Shown: piece after piece, positions 30,526-33,984 of the stretch
Numbering within the stretch: position 1 is the first letter of the stretch
Layout: the number at the start of each line of letters is the position of its first letter
NCBI GenBank assembly: GCA_016790695.1
Contig: JAEUOS010000023.1
Span: 1 to 33,984, forward strand
Reading direction: 5' to 3'
DNA length: 33,984 nucleotides
Origin: Burkholderiales bacterium
GTDB lineage: Bacteria > Pseudomonadota > Gammaproteobacteria > Burkholderiales > JAEUOS01
Program-made: the position numbers and the translations under genes
Notes under the pieces: generated by a model
The model's database searches: none
Told to the model about the DNA's origin: nothing
The model's input: only the letters and a program-made list of their open reading frames with translations

Positions 30526-31230
30526 ATGAAGAAACTGAACAATGTGGCGTCGCTCTTCGCAACCGCTGCTCTCGCCGTTGCAAGCACGGGCGCATTTGCC
30601 CAGGCCAAGACCATCGACAACTGGGTCAACAGCAACGGCATCGTCTGGAAGAACGGCACCAACGAACTCTGCTGGCGCAATGCGTTCTGGACTCCGGCCA
30701 CCGCTGCGGCGGAGTGCGATGGCGCGCTGAAGGCTGCGGCTGCCCCGGCCCCGGCTCCTGCTCCGGCCCCTGGCGCTCCTGCCCCGCGTCCGTCCGCTCC
30801 GGGTGCGGCCCCCGCCCCGGCTCCCGCCCCCGCCGCCCCGAGGCCGGCCCCGACCCCGGCCGCCCCGACGAGCGAGAAGGTCACCTTCGCCGCCGACGCG
30901 TTCTTCGACTTCGACAAGTCGGTCCTGAAGCCCGAGGGCAAGGCCAAGCTCGACGACCTGGTCAGCAAGATTGGCGGCATCAACCTGGAAGTCATCATCG
31001 CCGTGGGCCACACCGACTATGTCGGCAGCGATGCGTACAACCAGAAGCTGTCGGTGCGCCGCTCCGAAGCCGTCAAGGCCTACCTGGTGAGCAAGGGTGT
31101 CGAGAAGAACCGCGTCTACACCGAAGGCAAGGGCGAAAAGCAGCCGGTCGCCGACAACAAGACCGCCGAAGGCCGCGCGAAGAACCGCCGCGTGGAGATC
31201 GAGGTCGTCGGTACCCGCGCCCGCAAGTAA
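30526..31230 (+). CDS. ompA: OmpA-family peptidoglycan-associated outer-membrane protein
   Basis: A 234-residue protein. Signal peptide 1-25 (cleavage AFA-Q). A short N-terminal domain (26-67) with WVNSNGIVWKNGTNELCW and Cys49/Cys64 may form a disulfide. A Pro/Ala linker covers about 70-115. The OmpA/MotB domain (about 118-230) has FFDFDKSVLKPEGKAKLDDL and the peptidoglycan-binding residues Asp164 (GHTDYVGS) and Arg179 (LSVRRSEAV), ending NRRVEIEV. It lacks the eight-stranded barrel of enterobacterial OmpA, as is normal for this betaproteobacterial form. GAGAGGAGA precedes the ATG, and an intrinsic terminator follows. Codon use has more variety than in the neighbours, as expected for a highly expressed gene. 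Confidence 0.94.
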   Translation: MKKLNNVASLFATAALAVASTGAFAQAKTIDNWVNSNGIVWKNGTNELCWRNAFWTPATAAAECDGALKAAAAPAPAPAPAPGAPAPRPSAPGAAPAPAPAPAAPRPAPTPAAPTSEKVTFAADAFFDFDKSVLKPEGKAKLDDLVSKIGGINLEVIIAVGHTDYVGSDAYNQKLSVRRSEAVKAYLVSKGVEKNRVYTEGKGEKQPVADNKTAEGRAKNRRVEIEVVGTRARK

Positions 31231-31254
31231 GTTCTCGTTCTCGACGGAACCCGG

Positions 31255-31280
31255 AACCCCGCTTCGGCGGGGTTTTTTCT
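31255..31280 (+). terminator. Intrinsic terminator of ompA
   Basis: AACCCCGC-TTCG-GCGGGGTT: a perfect 8-bp stem with the stable TTCG tetraloop, running into six T. It starts 24 nt after the stop codon. Confidence 0.95.
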
Positions 31281-31489
31281 TGCCCGGACCGGATCGATGA
31301 GGCGACGGACCGTTGTCGCTTGCGGGGCGGGGGGGTGATGCCTGGCGAGGCCGGTGGTCCGTTCCCGGGTCAAGTGGAGCGTGCGAGGACTGTCTGGGGT
31401 CGCGTGGAGCCATCTCGGCCGGTGAACCCGGCCAGCCGCCGGTGCATCCGGCGGTATCGAACCGATGCGCTCCCTGGCTGGCGGGCATG
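31281..31489. other. Non-coding stretch between two convergent terminators
   Basis: No supported gene lies in the 314 bases between ompA and rpmG. Besides the two terminators it contains two adjacent perfect hairpins with 5-nt loops: GGCCGG-TGAAC-CCGGCC at 31417-31433, and CCGCCGG-TGCAT-CCGGCGG at 31436-31454. No promoter is obvious. Confidence 0.6.
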
Positions 31490-31520
31490 AAAAAACCCGC
31501 CGGGCGTTGGCCGGGCGGGT
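31490..31520 (-). terminator. Intrinsic terminator of rpmB-rpmG
   Basis: On the minus strand ACCCGCC pairs with GGCGGGT, extended by GGC/GCC after one mismatch around the loop CAAC, and followed by six T. It lies 24 nt after the rpmG stop. Confidence 0.92.
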
Positions 31521-31544
31521 CGTCGAGGCAGCGCCGCGATGGGG

Positions 31545-31712
31545 TCAGCGCAGCTTCGTTTCCTTGTACATCACGTGTTTGCGTGCCTTCGGATCGAATT
31601 TCATGATCTCGATCTTCTCAGGCGTCGTCTTCTTGTTCTTGTCGGTCGTGTAGAAGTGACCGGTGCCGGCCGACGACTCCAGCTTGATCTTTTCGCGTCC
31701 ACCCTTGGCCAT
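31545..31712 (-). CDS. rpmG: 50S ribosomal protein L33
   Basis: A 55-residue protein, the normal length. The sequence starts [20 protein letters not shown], continues with [21 protein letters not shown] and ends [11 protein letters not shown]. It has no cysteines, so it is the zinc-independent (C-minus) form. It is the second gene of the rpmB-rpmG operon, 25 nt after rpmB, with GAGAGGAA as ribosome binding site. A terminator follows directly. Confidence 0.98.
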   Translation of the reverse strand: MAKGGREKIKLESSAGTGHFYTTDKNKKTTPEKIEIMKFDPKARKHVMYKETKLR

Positions 31713-31737
31713 GATCAGTTCCTCTCGGTGTGGGGGT

Positions 31738-31971
31738 TCAGATTTCGCCGCGGGCGCGCAGGTCGGCGACGACCTGCTCGATGCCCACCTTGTCGATCAG
31801 GCGCAGCGCCGCGTTCGTGATGCGCAGGCGCACCCAGCGGTTCTCGGTTTCGAGCCAGAACCGGCGGTATTGCAGGTTCGGCAGAAAACGACGCTTGGTC
31901 TTGTTGTTGGCGTGGGAAACATTGTTCCCCACCATCGGGCGCTTGCCCGTGACTTGACAGACGCGTGCCAT
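31738..31971 (-). CDS. rpmB: 50S ribosomal protein L28
   Basis: A 77-residue protein. It starts [20 protein letters not shown] and continues [17 protein letters not shown], the L28 signature. The ATG at 31971 is preferred over the in-frame GTG one codon earlier because GGGAG sits 8 nt upstream and the family begins M-[AS]-R-V-C. Only one Cys is present, so it is the zinc-independent form. The promoter at 32040-32069 and a leader hairpin at 32010-32030 precede it. Confidence 0.98.
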   Translation of the reverse strand: MARVCQVTGKRPMVGNNVSHANNKTKRRFLPNLQYRRFWLETENRWVRLRITNAALRLIDKVGIEQVVADLRARGEI

Positions 31972-32009
31972 CACGCTGCTCCCATCTACAGATGAATCGG
32001 AAATCGGTA

Positions 32010-32030
32010 TTGCCGGACGGCTTCCGGCAA
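32010..32030 (-). promoter_or_regulatory. Hairpin at the 5' end of the rpmB-rpmG transcript
   Basis: TTGCCGGA and TCCGGCAA form a perfect 8-bp stem around a 5-nt loop. With the start point expected near 32033 it would be the first structure in the leader, about 40 nt before the rpmB ATG. There is no T-run, so it is not a terminator. A role in mRNA stability or autoregulation is possible. Confidence 0.5.
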
Positions 32031-32039
32031 AGACTGTCG

Positions 32040-32069
32040 ATTATAGCCTGAGACGCCCGGGCGCCTCAA
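32040..32069 (-). promoter_or_regulatory. rpmB promoter (sigma70 type) with palindrome in the spacer
   Basis: On the minus strand the -35 box TTGAGG (32064-32069) is 18 bp from a perfect -10 TATAAT (32040-32045). A near-perfect 20-bp palindrome TGAG-R-CGCCCGGGCG-Y-CTCA (32049-32068) fills the spacer and most of the -35 box. Confidence 0.75.
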
Positions 32070-32078
32070 GCCGCGATC

Positions 32079-33035
<957 letters not shown>

Positions 33036-33148
33036 CTAGGGATGTGGGGATGCGCCCGGAGGCGTCAAGTGCCAAGTTTCCCACGCGCGGACCCGACAGC
33101 GCATAGGCGCCGCCGATTTTGCCGATAGCCTGCGGCCGGCGCCCCGGT

Positions 33149-33154
33149 TATAAG
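33149..33154 (+). promoter_or_regulatory. Candidate -10 box of the CRP-like gene
   Basis: TATAAG lies 82 nt before the ATG in the divergent trxB interval. No good -35 is at the usual distance. No GTGA-N6-TCAC site is seen here, so autoregulation by the same operator is not supported. Confidence 0.35.
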
Positions 33155-33236
33155 ACGAGATGTTGGCCGGGCACCCCTGCAGGGCTCCGCCCGCACGACG
33201 GCAACACCAGCAAACAGAAAGAAGAGGGAATCTGTC

Positions 33237-33899
33237 ATGGCCATGCTCTCCAACCTCGACCTCATCCGGCGCGTGCCGCTGTTCTCGATGCTGACCAACG
33301 AGCAGGCGCAGGGCATCGCCGACAGCGTCGTCAAGCGCCGTTTCCGGCGCGGTGAACTGGTCATCGAGGCCGGTCGCAAGTCGAACGCGCTGTTCATCCT
33401 GCTGACCGGCCGCGCCCGGGTCATCGCCGCGGATGCGCGGGGCCGGGAGGTCATCCTCGCGGTGCTCCAGGCCGGTGACTACGTCGGCGAGATGAGCCTG
33501 ATCGACAACGAGCCGCATTCCGCGACCGTGCGCACCGAGGTGCAGTCGGACATGCTGGTGCTCGGCCGGCCGGAGTTCGCCCGCTGCCTGCCGGAAAACT
33601 CCAGCCTCTCGTACGCGATCATGCGCGGCCTGGTGCAGCGGTTGCGCAATGCCGATCGCCAGATCGAGTCGCTGGCGCTGCTCGACGTGTATGGCCGGGT
33701 CGCCCGCAGCCTGCTCGACATGGCCGAGACGGTGGGCGAGGCCAAGGTGATCCGCAGCAAGGTGTCGCGCCAGGACCTGGCCAAGATCGTCGGCGCCTCG
33801 CGCGAGATGGTCAGCCGCGTGATGAAGGACCTGGAGGAGCGCGGCATGGTGCACACCCGCGAGGACGGGTCGGTGGTCATCACCGATCGCCTGCACTGA
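33237..33899 (+). CDS. CRP/FNR-family transcription regulator
   Basis: A 220-residue protein. The cyclic-nucleotide-binding-like beta roll (about 10-115) has GELVIEAGRKSNALFILLTGRARV and YVGEMSLIDNEPHSATVR. A long dimer helix (about 123-148) leads to a winged helix (about 150-220). The recognition helix ASREMVSR (187-194) keeps Arg, Glu and Arg at the positions that read GTGA in E. coli CRP (R180, E181, R185). Ligand residues differ: Gly84-Glu85 remain, but the Arg that pairs with the cAMP phosphate is His94, and the C-helix Thr-Ser pair is Ala139-Asp140. No N-terminal iron-sulfur Cys cluster is present, so it is not an FNR. The effector is unknown; c-di-GMP or none are options. The ribosome binding site is the AGAAGAGGGA segment. 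Confidence 0.92.
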   Translation: MAMLSNLDLIRRVPLFSMLTNEQAQGIADSVVKRRFRRGELVIEAGRKSNALFILLTGRARVIAADARGREVILAVLQAGDYVGEMSLIDNEPHSATVRTEVQSDMLVLGRPEFARCLPENSSLSYAIMRGLVQRLRNADRQIESLALLDVYGRVARSLLDMAETVGEAKVIRSKVSRQDLAKIVGASREMVSRVMKDLEERGMVHTREDGSVVITDRLH

Positions 33900-33984
33900 G
33901 TCACCGCGCCCCCCCGCGCATCGTGGCGGGCCGCCGCCGCTGGCGTTCACGTTTCGTCACCGGCTGAGCGGCGGCCGAGGTGGG
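33900..33984. other. Window end, no gene seen
   Basis: Eighty-five GC-rich bases after the regulator stop hold no supported start codon, hairpin with T-run or motif. Confidence 0.5.

Overview
The window is high-GC chromosomal DNA from a Proteobacterium, most likely a Betaproteobacterium (Burkholderiales or a close relative). The evidence is the gene order leuS-lptE-holA-(x)-proA, ompA divergent from gyrA-serC-pheA-hisC-tyrA-aroA, the zinc-free rpmB-rpmG pair, and an OmpA that lacks the enterobacterial beta-barrel. Nearly all real genes use G or C at the third codon position, so long open frames also appear on the opposite strands; these were read as shadows. I saw no rRNA, tRNA, CRISPR array, insertion sequence or phage gene.

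Layout. Bases 1-972 hold the 3' part of an ankyrin-repeat gene with a visibly more relaxed codon use. At 1069-2983 (minus) are an ornithine cyclodeaminase/mu-crystallin family gene and an exported FecR+SPOR protein. The latter is divergent from the leuS-lptE-holA operon (3161-7329). A His/Gly-rich exported protein with internal repeats (7528-8391) lies between holA and proA (8470-9750). Bases 9814-11904 carry a VUT-family (queuosine precursor type) transporter, an unassigned two-module protein, a small membrane protein and a GFA-family zinc protein.

Bases 11966-21872 are a solute-uptake block. Two complete TRAP transporters (dctP-dctQ-dctM, both minus) flank a plus-strand histidine kinase/response regulator pair of the DctB/DctR type. 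The first DctM is unusually large (691 residues), with an inserted membrane pair and a Glu/Pro-rich tandem-repeat linker. Both dctP genes are followed by a strong hairpin, one of them a textbook intrinsic terminator inside the operon.

Bases 22050-30266 (minus) are the compact gyrA-serC-pheA-hisC-tyrA-aroA cluster, with overlapping or nearly abutting genes for serine/pyridoxal and aromatic amino-acid synthesis. The usual downstream partners cmk and rpsA are not there; the second TRAP operon follows aroA instead. ompA (30526-31230) diverges from gyrA. rpmB-rpmG and trxB (minus) follow, and the window closes with a CRP/FNR-family regulator (33237-33899). That regulator's recognition helix matches the CRP class, and a perfect GTGA-N6-TCAC site lies between fecR and leuS.

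Most of the window is ordinary housekeeping DNA. The parts most worth a second look are the DctM insertion, the TRAP/two-component/TRAP arrangement, the repeat-built His-rich exported protein, GyrA Gln83, the CRP-like regulator with altered ligand residues, and the rpmB promoter structure.
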